DNA of 64,000 nt from Flavobacterium sp. TR2 (GTDB taxonomy: Bacteria; Bacteroidota; Bacteroidia; Flavobacteriales; Flavobacteriaceae). The notes below the pieces were generated by a model. The model was not told the origin of the DNA, searched no databases, and saw nothing but the letters and a program-made list of their open reading frames with translations. The position numbers and the translations under genes were made by a program. This document shows positions 16,164 to 26,261 of this stretch, one piece after another (position 1 is the stretch's first letter; every line of letters begins with the position of its first letter). Where the stretch lies: the NCBI RefSeq assembly GCF_025252405.1, contig NZ_CP104307.1, positions 1,426,001 to 1,490,000 on the forward strand. The letters are read 5' to 3'.

Positions 16164-18023
16164 TTATTGCAATTCTAAAATTAATGCTGATTTTGGTTCC
16201 AATGTAATTTCAGAAGCTAAATCGAATGTTTTTCCTGTAATTACATCTTTCCCTGATTTAAAGGTTTTGATGTTTTCTTTAAAGCGATTTGTTTTTACAA
16301 CCTGCTCTTTTGCATTGTTATTGAAAACGACCATTACAGTTTTATTATCAGTATATCTGAAATATACATAAGTGTTATTCTCCGGAATGTAATGTGTCAT
16401 TTTTCCGAAATGAACTGCTTCGTTTGTTTTTCTCCAATTGAATAATTTTGAAGTAAAATCAAAATATTGCGCTTGTTGTGCTGTTCTTCCTGCTGGCGTA
16501 AAAGCATTGTTTTTATCGCCAGCCCATCCGCCCGGAAAATCCTGACGAATATCGGCATCGCCTTTGCTTTTGTCACCGCCCATTCCAATTTCTGAACCGT
16601 AGTAAATCTGCGGGATTCCGCGAACTGTAGCCAATAAAGTCATGGCCAGTTTATATTTTGGCAAATCATATTTGAACTTATCGTTCATGCGATCGGTGTC
16701 ATGATTTTCGGCAAAAACCAAAATGTTATTGGTGTCTGGATATAAAAAATCCATTGCAAAATTGTTGTAGAATTTAATCAATCCGCTGTCCCAATTTGGT
16801 TGATCTTCGTTGAACGCAGATATAACCTGACTTTGAAGCGTAAAATCCATTACACTTGGCAAATTCGAATTATAGTTTTCAATCGCACCAATTTTACTGT
16901 CTTTTTGCCAAAAAGCCAAATTCGCCTGATTGTGCATCCAGATTTCACCCACGATATTAAAATTCGGATATTCATCTGTAATTGATTTTGCCCAATTTGC
17001 CATTGCTGTTTTATCCGAATAATTATAAGTATCAACTCTAAAACCGTCCAGATTCGCAAATTCTATCCACCAAATGGCGTTTTGCGTCAAGTATTTTGCA
17101 ACAATCGGTTTTCTTAAATTCAAATCGGGCATAGAAGGCACAAACCAGCCATCGATACAAACTTCCTGATCGATTTTTGAAGCGTGAATATCTGTAATTA
17201 CCTCACGTCTGTGGTGCGTTTGTGTGAAAGTTTCAAATTGATTGAACCAGGTTTTGGTTGGGATATCTTTCATCATCCAGTGCGTAATTCCCCAGTGATT
17301 CGTTACATAATCCATAACCAGTTTCATGTTCTTTTTGTGCATTTCTGCAGAAAGACGTGCATAATCGTCATTAGTTCCGTAACGCGGATCAATTTTATAA
17401 ACATCAGATTGCCCGTAAGTATGATACGAATGCTGTTTGTCGTTGTCTTCGCATAAAGGCGTGCTCCAGATTGTAGTCGCTCCAAGAGACGAAATATAAT
17501 CTAAGTTTTTGATGATTCCTTCGATATCGCCACCGTGACGCCCGCTTGGATCCTGACGATTTCCTTTTTCAGTTAAAGTAGCGTCGCTGTCGTTTTTAGG
17601 ATTTCCGTTTGCAAAACGATCGGGCATGATTAAGTAAATCAAATCCGATGCATCGTAACTTTTTCTGTCTGCCGAATTTGCTCTTCTTTCTTTAAGCGAA
17701 TATTTTTGAGTGAAAGCAATTTTATTTTTGTTTTTGAAAGAGAAAACCAATTCAGAAGCTTTTACGTTTTTGGTATCGATTGTTACGAAAAGGTAATTTG
17801 GATTTTCTGTTTTTTCTATATTTTTAATCACAACATTGTTCGAAACAGAAGTTTCGTATTGTGCAATATTTTTTCCGTAGAACATAATCTGCAGTTCCGG
17901 ATTTTTCATTCCAGCGTACCAAAATGGTGGTTCTACTTTTTGGATTTGCGCTTTCGCGGAAGCGGAAAACAACAAAACCATTAGAATTAATTTATAGATA
18001 AGTGATGTTTTTTGGTTTTTCAT
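16164..18023 (-). CDS. susA: SusA-like periplasmic GH13 alpha-amylase/neopullulanase
   Basis: Cuts alpha-1,4 links in maltodextrins taken up from starch. It has 619 residues with a signal peptide (to about residue 26, SAKAQ), then a cyclomaltodextrinase-type N-terminal beta domain (~28-115). The GH13 barrel follows, with region I MDYVTNHWG (~239-247), region II GFRVDTYNY with the nucleophile Asp (~332), region III IVGEIWMH with the acid/base Glu (~361), and region IV FAENHDTDRM (~438-447). A C-terminal beta domain closes the protein. It is not a lipoprotein, which suggests a periplasmic place as for SusA. It is the last gene of the minus-strand MFS-pgmB-GH65-GH97-GH13 run. Confidence 0.92.
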   Translation of the reverse strand: MKNQKTSLIYKLILMVLLFSASAKAQIQKVEPPFWYAGMKNPELQIMFYGKNIAQYETSVSNNVVIKNIEKTENPNYLFVTIDTKNVKASELVFSFKNKNKIAFTQKYSLKERRANSADRKSYDASDLIYLIMPDRFANGNPKNDSDATLTEKGNRQDPSGRHGGDIEGIIKNLDYISSLGATTIWSTPLCEDNDKQHSYHTYGQSDVYKIDPRYGTNDDYARLSAEMHKKNMKLVMDYVTNHWGITHWMMKDIPTKTWFNQFETFTQTHHRREVITDIHASKIDQEVCIDGWFVPSMPDLNLRKPIVAKYLTQNAIWWIEFANLDGFRVDTYNYSDKTAMANWAKSITDEYPNFNIVGEIWMHNQANLAFWQKDSKIGAIENYNSNLPSVMDFTLQSQVISAFNEDQPNWDSGLIKFYNNFAMDFLYPDTNNILVFAENHDTDRMNDKFKYDLPKYKLAMTLLATVRGIPQIYYGSEIGMGGDKSKGDADIRQDFPGGWAGDKNNAFTPAGRTAQQAQYFDFTSKLFNWRKTNEAVHFGKMTHYIPENNTYVYFRYTDNKTVMVVFNNNAKEQVVKTNRFKENIKTFKSGKDVITGKTFDLASEITLEPKSALILELQ

Positions 18024-18044
18024 AGTAATAAGAAATTATTCTCA

Positions 18045-18090
18045 TTGTCAGTTCGAGCGTCCCCAAGCTTCGGGACGCTCGAACTGACAA
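18045..18090. repeat. 19-bp perfect inverted repeat
   Basis: TTGTCAGTTCGAGCGTCCC (18045-18063) and its exact inverse (18072-18090) flank the 8-nt loop CAAGCTTC. It lies between the GH97 and GH13 genes, upstream of the SusA-like start. The loop region shares the AAGCTTCGGGA core with the palindrome at 2867-2882. It may act as a hairpin in the polycistronic transcript or be a dispersed repeat. Confidence 0.9.
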
Positions 18091-18108
18091 AAAGAGATTG
18101 ATTAAAAA

Positions 18109-18144
18109 AAAGACAAGTAATCTTGGGGGGAACTACTTGTCTTT
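18109..18144 (-). terminator. terminator after the GH97 gene
   Basis: The stem AAAGACAAGTA / TACTTGTCTTT has a 14-nt G/C-rich loop, followed on the minus strand by a T-run. It stands 5 bp after the GH97 stop and before the SusA-like gene, so it should lower transcription into the last gene. Confidence 0.75.
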
Positions 18145-18149
18145 AAAAA

Positions 18150-20276
<2,127 letters not shown>

Positions 20277-20289
20277 TTAGTATTGTAAT

Positions 20290-22593
20290 TTAATTTATTT
20301 GTACAAATTTACTTGCAGTTATGGGATTTCCGTTAACTACAATTGTTAAATCCTGATCGCCATCTACAGTAAAAGTTGTTTCGTTGTGATTTACAGAAAC
20401 TTTTAAAATCTGGTTTCTGAAATTGATTTTAAACGAATATCCTTTCCACTCTTTTGGGATTTTTGGTGAGAAATGAAGCTGGTTATTTTTCACACGCATT
20501 CCTCCAAATCCTTCCACGATACTCATCCAAGTTCCGGCCATTGATGTGATGTGGCAGCCTTCTTCAACCTCTTTGTTGTAATCGTCCAAATCCAGACGCG
20601 AAGTTCTTAAATAGAAAGTGTACGCCATATCCATTTTGTCTAAAGCAGCAGCCTGAATCGAGTGCACGCAAGGCGATAGCGAACTTTCATGAACGGTAAA
20701 TGATTCGTAAAACTCGAAATTACGCTTTAATTCTTCTTTAGAAAAATGATCTTCGAAGAAATAAAAACCTTGTAAAACGTCAGCTTGTTTGATGTATGGT
20801 GAACGCAGCACGCGATCCCAAGACCATTTTTGGTTGATAGGGCGTTGCGATTTATCTAAATCTTTTACTGGAATCAATTCTTTATCTAAGAAACCGTCTT
20901 GCTGTAAGTAGATTCCAAGTTCTTCAGAAATAGGGAAGTACATATCGTCTGCCACTTTTTTCCATTCCTGAATTTCATTCGCCGAAAGGCTAACTTTTTC
21001 CAAAACACGTTTGTGATCTGCAGGATATTCTAAAGCTACTTTTTCGATTTGTTCAGCAGCAAAATCGATACACCATTTTGCGATATAATTGGTATAGAAA
21101 TTATTGTTGATGTTGTTTTCGTATTCGTTCGGACCTGTAACTCCCAAAATTACATATAGGTTTTTATCTTTTGAGAAAGAAGCTCTCTGGTGCCAGAAAC
21201 GTGCAATTCCGATTAAAACTTCTAAACCTTTTTCCGGAATATAAGAGTAATCGCCGGTGTAACGGTAATAGTTGTAAATCGCAAAAGCAATCGCACCATT
21301 TCTGTGAATTTCTTCGTGTGTGATTTCCCATTCGTTGTGGCATTCTTCGCCATTCATGGTAACCATCGGGTACAAAGCTGCGCCATTTTTGAAACCTAAA
21401 TTATCTTTCGCATTTTCAATCGCTTTGTCTAATTGATTGTAGCGATACGTCAGTAAGTTTCTCGCAACCTGCTGATCTTTTGTAGCCATGTAAAACGGAA
21501 TGCAATATGCTTCGGTATCCCAATAAGTAGATCCTCCGTATTTTTCTCCTGTAAAACCTTTTGGTCCAATATTCAATCGGCTGTCTTTTCCTGAATAGGT
21601 TTGGTTTAATTGGAAAATGTTAAAACGGATTCCTTGTTGTGCTTTTACATCACCTTCAATGGTAATATCTGACATTTCCCAAATTTTAGCCCAAGCCTCA
21701 ATTTGATTTTGAAGCAAGACATCGTAACCTAAAGCAACAGCAGATTTGATTACTTTTTCGGCTCCAGCCAAAGTATTCTCGTGGTTTAAAGAAACGGTAT
21801 AGCCTCCAATTTTCTGAATTGTTGAGGTTTGTCCTTTTGCGATAATAGTTCCGTACGTATATTGAACTTTATCCACAGTTGAATCGATTGTTGAAGGTGA
21901 AATATTTGCATTTTCTCCATTTGCCAAAATCGTATTGTGCATGAAAGTCGTAACTTTAAAATGCGTTTTGAAGGTTTGAGCCGTTACAAAAGCTTCGTTT
22001 GTTCCTTTTTTAACTTCAAGAGGTTCCCAGAATTTTTCTTCCCAGTTGGCATCTTCATTCGTTACACCAGCATCGATATACGGTTTGTAAACAATTTTTG
22101 CATCTTTGTTTAATGGCGTGATATCGTATTTGATAACTCCCGCTTCGTCTAGATCCAATGAAAGGAAACGACGAATGTTTACTGCGATTTCAGTTCCGTT
22201 CTTCAAAACTGCTTCAAAAGAACGATTGTACCATCCTTCTTTCATGTTCAGTTCTCTGCGAAAGTTTCTAACTTCGGTACAAGTATTCAAATCAAGGTTT
22301 TCTTCGTTGATTTCAATATCAATTCCGATCCAGTTTGGAGCATTTAGAACTTTCGCGAAATATTTTGGATAACCGTTTTTCCACCAGCCCACTTTCGTTT
22401 TGTCTGGATAATAAATTCCTGCGATGTAGCTTCCTTGGAAAGTTTCTCCAGAATAGCTTTCTTCAAAATTAGCACGTTGTCCCATAGCACCGTTTCCGAT
22501 GCTAAATAGACTTTCAGACGATTTTACTCTTTCGACATCAAATCCTTCTTCGATAATAGACCAATTGTCTGGTTTTATATAATCTTGGTTCAT
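20290..22593 (-). CDS. GH65 family maltose phosphorylase
   Basis: Splits maltose with phosphate into glucose and beta-glucose-1-phosphate. In its 767 residues the N-terminal beta-sandwich (to ~270) is joined to an (alpha/alpha)6 barrel. GGSTYWDTEAYCIPFYM lies near residue 355, and the active-site block ECHNEWEITHEEIHRNGAIA near residue 415. There is no signal peptide, so it is cytoplasmic. Neighbouring beta-phosphoglucomutase, which uses the product, points to maltose and not trehalose or kojibiose as the substrate, although GH65 specificity is hard to read from sequence. It starts ~200 bp after pgmB, across a long inverted repeat. Confidence 0.9.
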   Translation of the reverse strand: MNQDYIKPDNWSIIEEGFDVERVKSSESLFSIGNGAMGQRANFEESYSGETFQGSYIAGIYYPDKTKVGWWKNGYPKYFAKVLNAPNWIGIDIEINEENLDLNTCTEVRNFRRELNMKEGWYNRSFEAVLKNGTEIAVNIRRFLSLDLDEAGVIKYDITPLNKDAKIVYKPYIDAGVTNEDANWEEKFWEPLEVKKGTNEAFVTAQTFKTHFKVTTFMHNTILANGENANISPSTIDSTVDKVQYTYGTIIAKGQTSTIQKIGGYTVSLNHENTLAGAEKVIKSAVALGYDVLLQNQIEAWAKIWEMSDITIEGDVKAQQGIRFNIFQLNQTYSGKDSRLNIGPKGFTGEKYGGSTYWDTEAYCIPFYMATKDQQVARNLLTYRYNQLDKAIENAKDNLGFKNGAALYPMVTMNGEECHNEWEITHEEIHRNGAIAFAIYNYYRYTGDYSYIPEKGLEVLIGIARFWHQRASFSKDKNLYVILGVTGPNEYENNINNNFYTNYIAKWCIDFAAEQIEKVALEYPADHKRVLEKVSLSANEIQEWKKVADDMYFPISEELGIYLQQDGFLDKELIPVKDLDKSQRPINQKWSWDRVLRSPYIKQADVLQGFYFFEDHFSKEELKRNFEFYESFTVHESSLSPCVHSIQAAALDKMDMAYTFYLRTSRLDLDDYNKEVEEGCHITSMAGTWMSIVEGFGGMRVKNNQLHFSPKIPKEWKGYSFKINFRNQILKVSVNHNETTFTVDGDQDLTIVVNGNPITASKFVQIN

Positions 22594-22616
22594 CTTTTTT
22601 AATTAGATAATTGGGC

Positions 22617-22800
22617 AATTAGCTAATGAGATAATGTGCCAATTGGATAATTTGATAATTATTTTTTGACTGTTTTATCTTTTAATTGCTTGGTTGTTCT
22701 ACGTTTTCATTTTTTAACTAGAAAATGAGTTAATTAGAAAATTAGATAATTGATTTTTTTGTTGCATTATCTAATTGACACATTACCACATTAACTAATT
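22617..22800. repeat. 35-bp imperfect inverted repeat spanning the pgmB-GH65 gap
   Basis: The arm at 22617-22651 (AATTAGCTAATGAGATAATG...) and the arm at 22766-22800 are inverse copies with about five mismatches, separated by ~114 nt of AT-rich DNA with more TTAGATAATT motifs. The right arm includes the last codons and stop of pgmB. The mRNA of this operon could fold into a long hairpin between pgmB and GH65. It could equally be a small non-autonomous element. Confidence 0.75.
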
Positions 22801-23444
22801 AGTTTCTCAATAAAGCTTGTTGTGATTTGGGTAAAATCCTTAAAAATATGATCAGCTTCATGTAAAATTGTTTCCTCACCAATTCCCACACTTACCATTT
22901 CTGCGATATTTGCTGCCTGAATTCCGGCAACAGAATCTTCAAATACAATTGAATTTTTTGGATCAATGTTTAATAATTGAGCCGCTTTTAAGAAAACTTC
23001 CGGATCTGGTTTTGCATTGCTGACGTCATTTCCGTCAACAATAACATCGAAGTAAGACAGAATTCCTGTTTTTTCTAAAATTGGTCTTGCATTTTTGCTC
23101 GCAGAGCCCAATGCAATTCCCTGATTTTTATCTTTTAATAGTTGTAGAATTTTAAAAACTCCAGGAAGAACCTCACTTTCATCCATGTCAACTAAATAAG
23201 ATAGGTAATCTTCATTTTTTTGAATTAACCATTGATCTTTTTGTTCTTGAGTAGCCTGAACATTTCCTAATCCAAGTATAATGTCTAGCGAACGCACACG
23301 ACTAACGCCCTTTAGAAGTTCGTTGTCTTCAAGCGTAAAATTTATGTTTAACGATTTGGCGATTTTCTGCCAAGCCAAAAAGTGGTATTTAGCGGTATCA
23401 ACGATCACTCCATCAAGATCGAATATGAATGCTTTTTTGCTCAT
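22791..23444 (-). CDS. pgmB: beta-phosphoglucomutase
   Basis: Converts beta-glucose-1-phosphate from maltose phosphorylase to glucose-6-phosphate. This 217-residue HAD protein has motif I FDLDGVIVDTA (~8-18), with the nucleophile Asp and acid/base Asp. The cap-domain block is KGVSRVRSLDIIL, motif II LGSASKNA, motif III the Lys in NAKPDPEVF, and motif IV VFEDSVAGIQAA. The Arg and Ser in the cap and the SASKNA block are typical of PgmB. It lies 19 bp after the MFS gene. Its last codons are part of the inverted repeat described above. Confidence 0.93.
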   Translation of the reverse strand: MSKKAFIFDLDGVIVDTAKYHFLAWQKIAKSLNINFTLEDNELLKGVSRVRSLDIILGLGNVQATQEQKDQWLIQKNEDYLSYLVDMDESEVLPGVFKILQLLKDKNQGIALGSASKNARPILEKTGILSYFDVIVDGNDVSNAKPDPEVFLKAAQLLNIDPKNSIVFEDSVAGIQAANIAEMVSVGIGEETILHEADHIFKDFTQITTSFIEKLIS

Positions 23445-23463
23445 TGTTATGGAAAATTCTTAA

Positions 23464-24819
23464 TTATGATTTTTGAGTAAAGTCGTCTACGTCTTTTACT
23501 TTAGAAACTAAAGCTGCGGCAATTAGAAAACTAACTCCACTTGTGACTAGGGCATAAATTGCATCTCCGTTGTAAAGGTATTTTACAATTGGACCGCCAA
23601 TTAAAGCGTTTACGATTTGCGGAATAACGACAAAGAAGTTGAAGATTCCCATATATACGCCCATTTTTTTAGGCGTAATAGAACCTGCAAGAATAGCGTA
23701 TGGCATTGCCAAGATACTCGCCCAAGCAATTCCGATTAGAATCATTGGAAGCACAACCCAGTCTTCATTTGGCATGAAATAAATGGAGATTAAACCAATT
23801 CCTCCAATAACTAATGAAAGTGAATGTGTTGCTTTTCTTCCGATTTTTTTAGCGATATAAGGCAAGAAAAACAAAGCGACAATAGCCGAAACCAAGTTGT
23901 AAACACCAAACAGAATTCCGACCCAATCACCAGCATCTTGATATTGCTGGCTTGATGTGTCTTCTAATGGCAATCTGTAAATGTGATGCGCAATTGCAGG
24001 GGTTGTAAAAACCCACATTCCGAATAGTCCAAACCAAGAGAAAAACTGTACCCAGCTTAATTGGCGCATGGTTATAGGCATTTTTGCAAAGTCAGAAAAG
24101 ATGTCTGTAATTTTCGATTTCTCTTCAGAATCAGAAATCGCATCATTTTGCGGATCTTCAAATTTTGCTAATTCTTCTGGCGAATATTCTTTGGTTGTGA
24201 ATAGCGTAACTAAGATTGAACCAATTAAAACCGCTGCACCAATAATAAATGACAAGGTTAGGTTTAATGGAACGCTTCCTGGAACTGTGCTGTTTGAAAC
24301 ACCAAAATATTTCGTCAAAATGTATGGCAATGCAGAACCGATTACCGCTCCAAAACCAATTAGAGAAGTTTGAATGCTAAATCCCGCAGTACGCTGATCT
24401 GTCCTTAAATTGTCTCCAACAAGCGCTCTGAAAGGCTCCATAGCAATGTTGAAAGAGGCATCCATAATCATTAGCATTCCTGCTCCGACCCATAAGGCTG
24501 GAAGAACAGAGATGAAAATGTTAGCTTGCGGCATTAAAATTAATCCTACCGAGGCTAAAATGGCTCCTACTAAAAAGAAAGGCTTTCGTCTGCCGAATCT
24601 TCCCCAAGTTTTATCGCTGTAATGGCCAATAATGGGTTGCACTATTAATCCCATTAGGGGAGCAATAATCCAAAACCATGAGAGTTCATGTACGTCGGCA
24701 CCAAAAATTTGAAGAATTCTGCTGGCATTTGCATTCTGAAGTGCAAACCCCATTTGGATTCCTAAGAATCCGAAACTCATGTTCCAGATTTCCCAGAAAC
24801 TTAATTTACGCTTTTCCAT
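23464..24819 (-). CDS. MFS sugar transporter, maltose/SLC45-like
   Basis: A 451-residue inner-membrane porter with 12 predicted helices. It opens with LSFWEIWNMSFGFLGIQMGF, typical of the GPH/SLC45-like group that includes flavobacterial maltose permeases. The loop between helices 2 and 3 has DKTWGRFGRRKPF, the MFS signature. An acidic hydrophilic loop at ~210-240 joins the two halves. Its place as the first gene of the operon with maltose phosphorylase and PgmB indicates that maltose is the cargo, moved from periplasm to cytoplasm. A LacI-type palindrome lies just upstream. Confidence 0.88.
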   Translation of the reverse strand: MEKRKLSFWEIWNMSFGFLGIQMGFALQNANASRILQIFGADVHELSWFWIIAPLMGLIVQPIIGHYSDKTWGRFGRRKPFFLVGAILASVGLILMPQANIFISVLPALWVGAGMLMIMDASFNIAMEPFRALVGDNLRTDQRTAGFSIQTSLIGFGAVIGSALPYILTKYFGVSNSTVPGSVPLNLTLSFIIGAAVLIGSILVTLFTTKEYSPEELAKFEDPQNDAISDSEEKSKITDIFSDFAKMPITMRQLSWVQFFSWFGLFGMWVFTTPAIAHHIYRLPLEDTSSQQYQDAGDWVGILFGVYNLVSAIVALFFLPYIAKKIGRKATHSLSLVIGGIGLISIYFMPNEDWVVLPMILIGIAWASILAMPYAILAGSITPKKMGVYMGIFNFFVVIPQIVNALIGGPIVKYLYNGDAIYALVTSGVSFLIAAALVSKVKDVDDFTQKS

Positions 24820-24830
24820 TATCGTAATTT

Positions 24831-24863
24831 GAAAATTATACGATAAGCGCTTTGCTTATCAAA
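24831..24863 (-). promoter_or_regulatory. candidate promoter of the maltose catabolic operon
   Basis: On the minus strand TTTG (24863-24860) is followed 19-21 nt later by TATAATTTTC (24840-24831), close to the Bacteroidetes TTTG-N19-TAnnTTTG pattern. The -7 box is imperfect, and the transcript leader before the ATG at 24819 would be only a few nucleotides, so the call is tentative. Confidence 0.35.
24842..24860. promoter_or_regulatory. LacI-type operator palindrome
   Basis: GATAAGC-GCTTT-GCTTATC has perfect 7-bp arms and contains AAGCGCTT with the central CG step usual for LacI/GalR operators. It fills the spacer of the candidate promoter for the MFS-pgmB-GH65-GH97-GH13 operon, and the LacI-family gene is the next gene upstream. 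Binding would block transcription; that it is this regulator's site is inference. Confidence 0.5.
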
Positions 24864-24943
24864 ACTTTGTTTCTTTCGAAGTAAAACTAAAAAGCCTTGA
24901 CGGGCGTAAAATTATAAATTATTTTTTTATATATGCTAATAAA

Positions 24944-24970
24944 AAAGCCATAAATATTTTTTATGGCTTT
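24944..24970 (-). terminator. terminator of the LacI-type regulator gene
   Basis: The stem AAAGCCATAAA / TTTATGGCTTT has a 5-nt loop and a T-run on the minus strand, 24 bp after the regulator's stop codon. It separates the regulator from the catabolic operon. Confidence 0.75.
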
Positions 24971-24993
24971 AGAAAGTATTGATTTTAAGAATT

Positions 24994-26025
24994 TTAGTCA
25001 GTAGATTCTCTTTTTATCAGGTGAGTTTCTATAACTTCTGTCGTGTAATTTTCGGTGTGCTCTTCGTCTTCATCTTCTTCGGCTTCTAGTCTTTCGATCA
25101 GCATTTTGGCGGCTTTGTTTCCCATTTTTTCACCGCTTTGGCTTACAGTTGTAATACTTGGCGTTGAGTATTTTGAAATAATCCCGTCTGTAAAAGCAAT
25201 GACAGCTAAATCTTCAGGAACTTTCAATCCCATTTTTGAAGCAGTTTTGATAATTGTTACTGCAAAAAGCTCATTTACAGCAAAAACTGCATCAAAAGCA
25301 CGATCATGCAAAAGCTGGCTTATTGTAATTTCGCAAGTATCTACATCTTCAATTTTTATGATTAAATCTTCATTAAAAGGCAGTCCGTTATCAAGTAACG
25401 CTTTTTCGTAACCGTCTGTTCTCAGTTTTCCAACGCTTACATAATCGACAGTTGTAACTAAAGCAATTTTTTTGCGTCCGCTGTCAATTAAACTCTGAAC
25501 TGCTTCATACGCTGCAGATTTATCATCAATAATTACTTTGTCGCATAAAATGTCGTTGGTAACGCGGTCAAACATTACAACTGGCATTCCTTGATTGATA
25601 ACTTCTGTAATGTGATGGAAGTCTCCTTTAAACTGGGTTTCTTTAGAAAGAGACATGATAAAACCGTCGATGCTTCCGTTGGCTAGCATCTCCATATTTA
25701 AGACTTCTTTATCGAACGAATCATCAGATACACAGATTACAACACTGTAGCCATACTCGTTTGCAACCTGTTCAATTCCGTTGATTACAGTAGAGAAAAA
25801 GTAGTGTACAATTTCTGGAATAATGATGCCGATACTCTTGGTTTTTCGGTTTTTTAAACTAAGAGCAATATTGTTTGGCTTATAGTTGTAAAACTTCGCA
25901 AAAGCCTGAACTTTTAGACGTGTTTCTTCACCAATTTCGAGACTGTTTCTAAGTGATTTTGAGACAGTTGAAATAGATACATCAAGTTCCTTTGCGATCT
26001 GTTTTAGGGTTATTTTGCGTTTCAT
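24994..26025 (-). CDS. LacI family transcriptional regulator of the starch locus
   Basis: This 343-residue regulator has an N-terminal helix-turn-helix (ITLKQIAKELDVSISTVSKS, ~4-23) and the hinge region NNIALSLKNRKTKSIGIIIP. A periplasmic-binding-protein-like sensor domain follows (~62-320). A Glu/Asp-rich loop near 318-328 (EAEEDEDEEH) is unusual. It lies between the divergent susCDE-amylase genes and the codirectional catabolic operon, a typical place for a regulator of both. A maltose-type inducer is inference. This locus has a LacI member where Bacteroides thetaiotaomicron uses the membrane regulator SusR. Confidence 0.9.
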   Translation of the reverse strand: MKRKITLKQIAKELDVSISTVSKSLRNSLEIGEETRLKVQAFAKFYNYKPNNIALSLKNRKTKSIGIIIPEIVHYFFSTVINGIEQVANEYGYSVVICVSDDSFDKEVLNMEMLANGSIDGFIMSLSKETQFKGDFHHITEVINQGMPVVMFDRVTNDILCDKVIIDDKSAAYEAVQSLIDSGRKKIALVTTVDYVSVGKLRTDGYEKALLDNGLPFNEDLIIKIEDVDTCEITISQLLHDRAFDAVFAVNELFAVTIIKTASKMGLKVPEDLAVIAFTDGIISKYSTPSITTVSQSGEKMGNKAAKMLIERLEAEEDEDEEHTENYTTEVIETHLIKRESTD

Positions 26026-26166
26026 GGAATTAATTCAAAAAAATCTAATTAATAATAAAGGTGTGTAATATTTTTTGTATTTGCAATTTTAACGCTAAAA
26101 GATTACAAAAAATAGAAAGTTTTCAACACTACCACGTTTTCGTAAAGCAATAAAAAAGGCCTGCTG

Positions 26167-26195
26167 TTGAGCATGTTAATAAATTCATAATTTTG
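26167..26195 (+). promoter_or_regulatory. promoter of the susC operon
   Basis: TTG (26167-26169), an 18-nt spacer and TAATTTTG (26188-26195), an exact TAnnTTTG, form a good Bacteroidetes promoter. The leader to the susC ATG is about 60 nt and A-rich. Confidence 0.6.
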
Positions 26196-26261
26196 AAATT
26201 CGAAGTAAAATTAAAAACTTAACTAACAATCAAAAACTCAAAACTAATTTAAACAAAAAGT

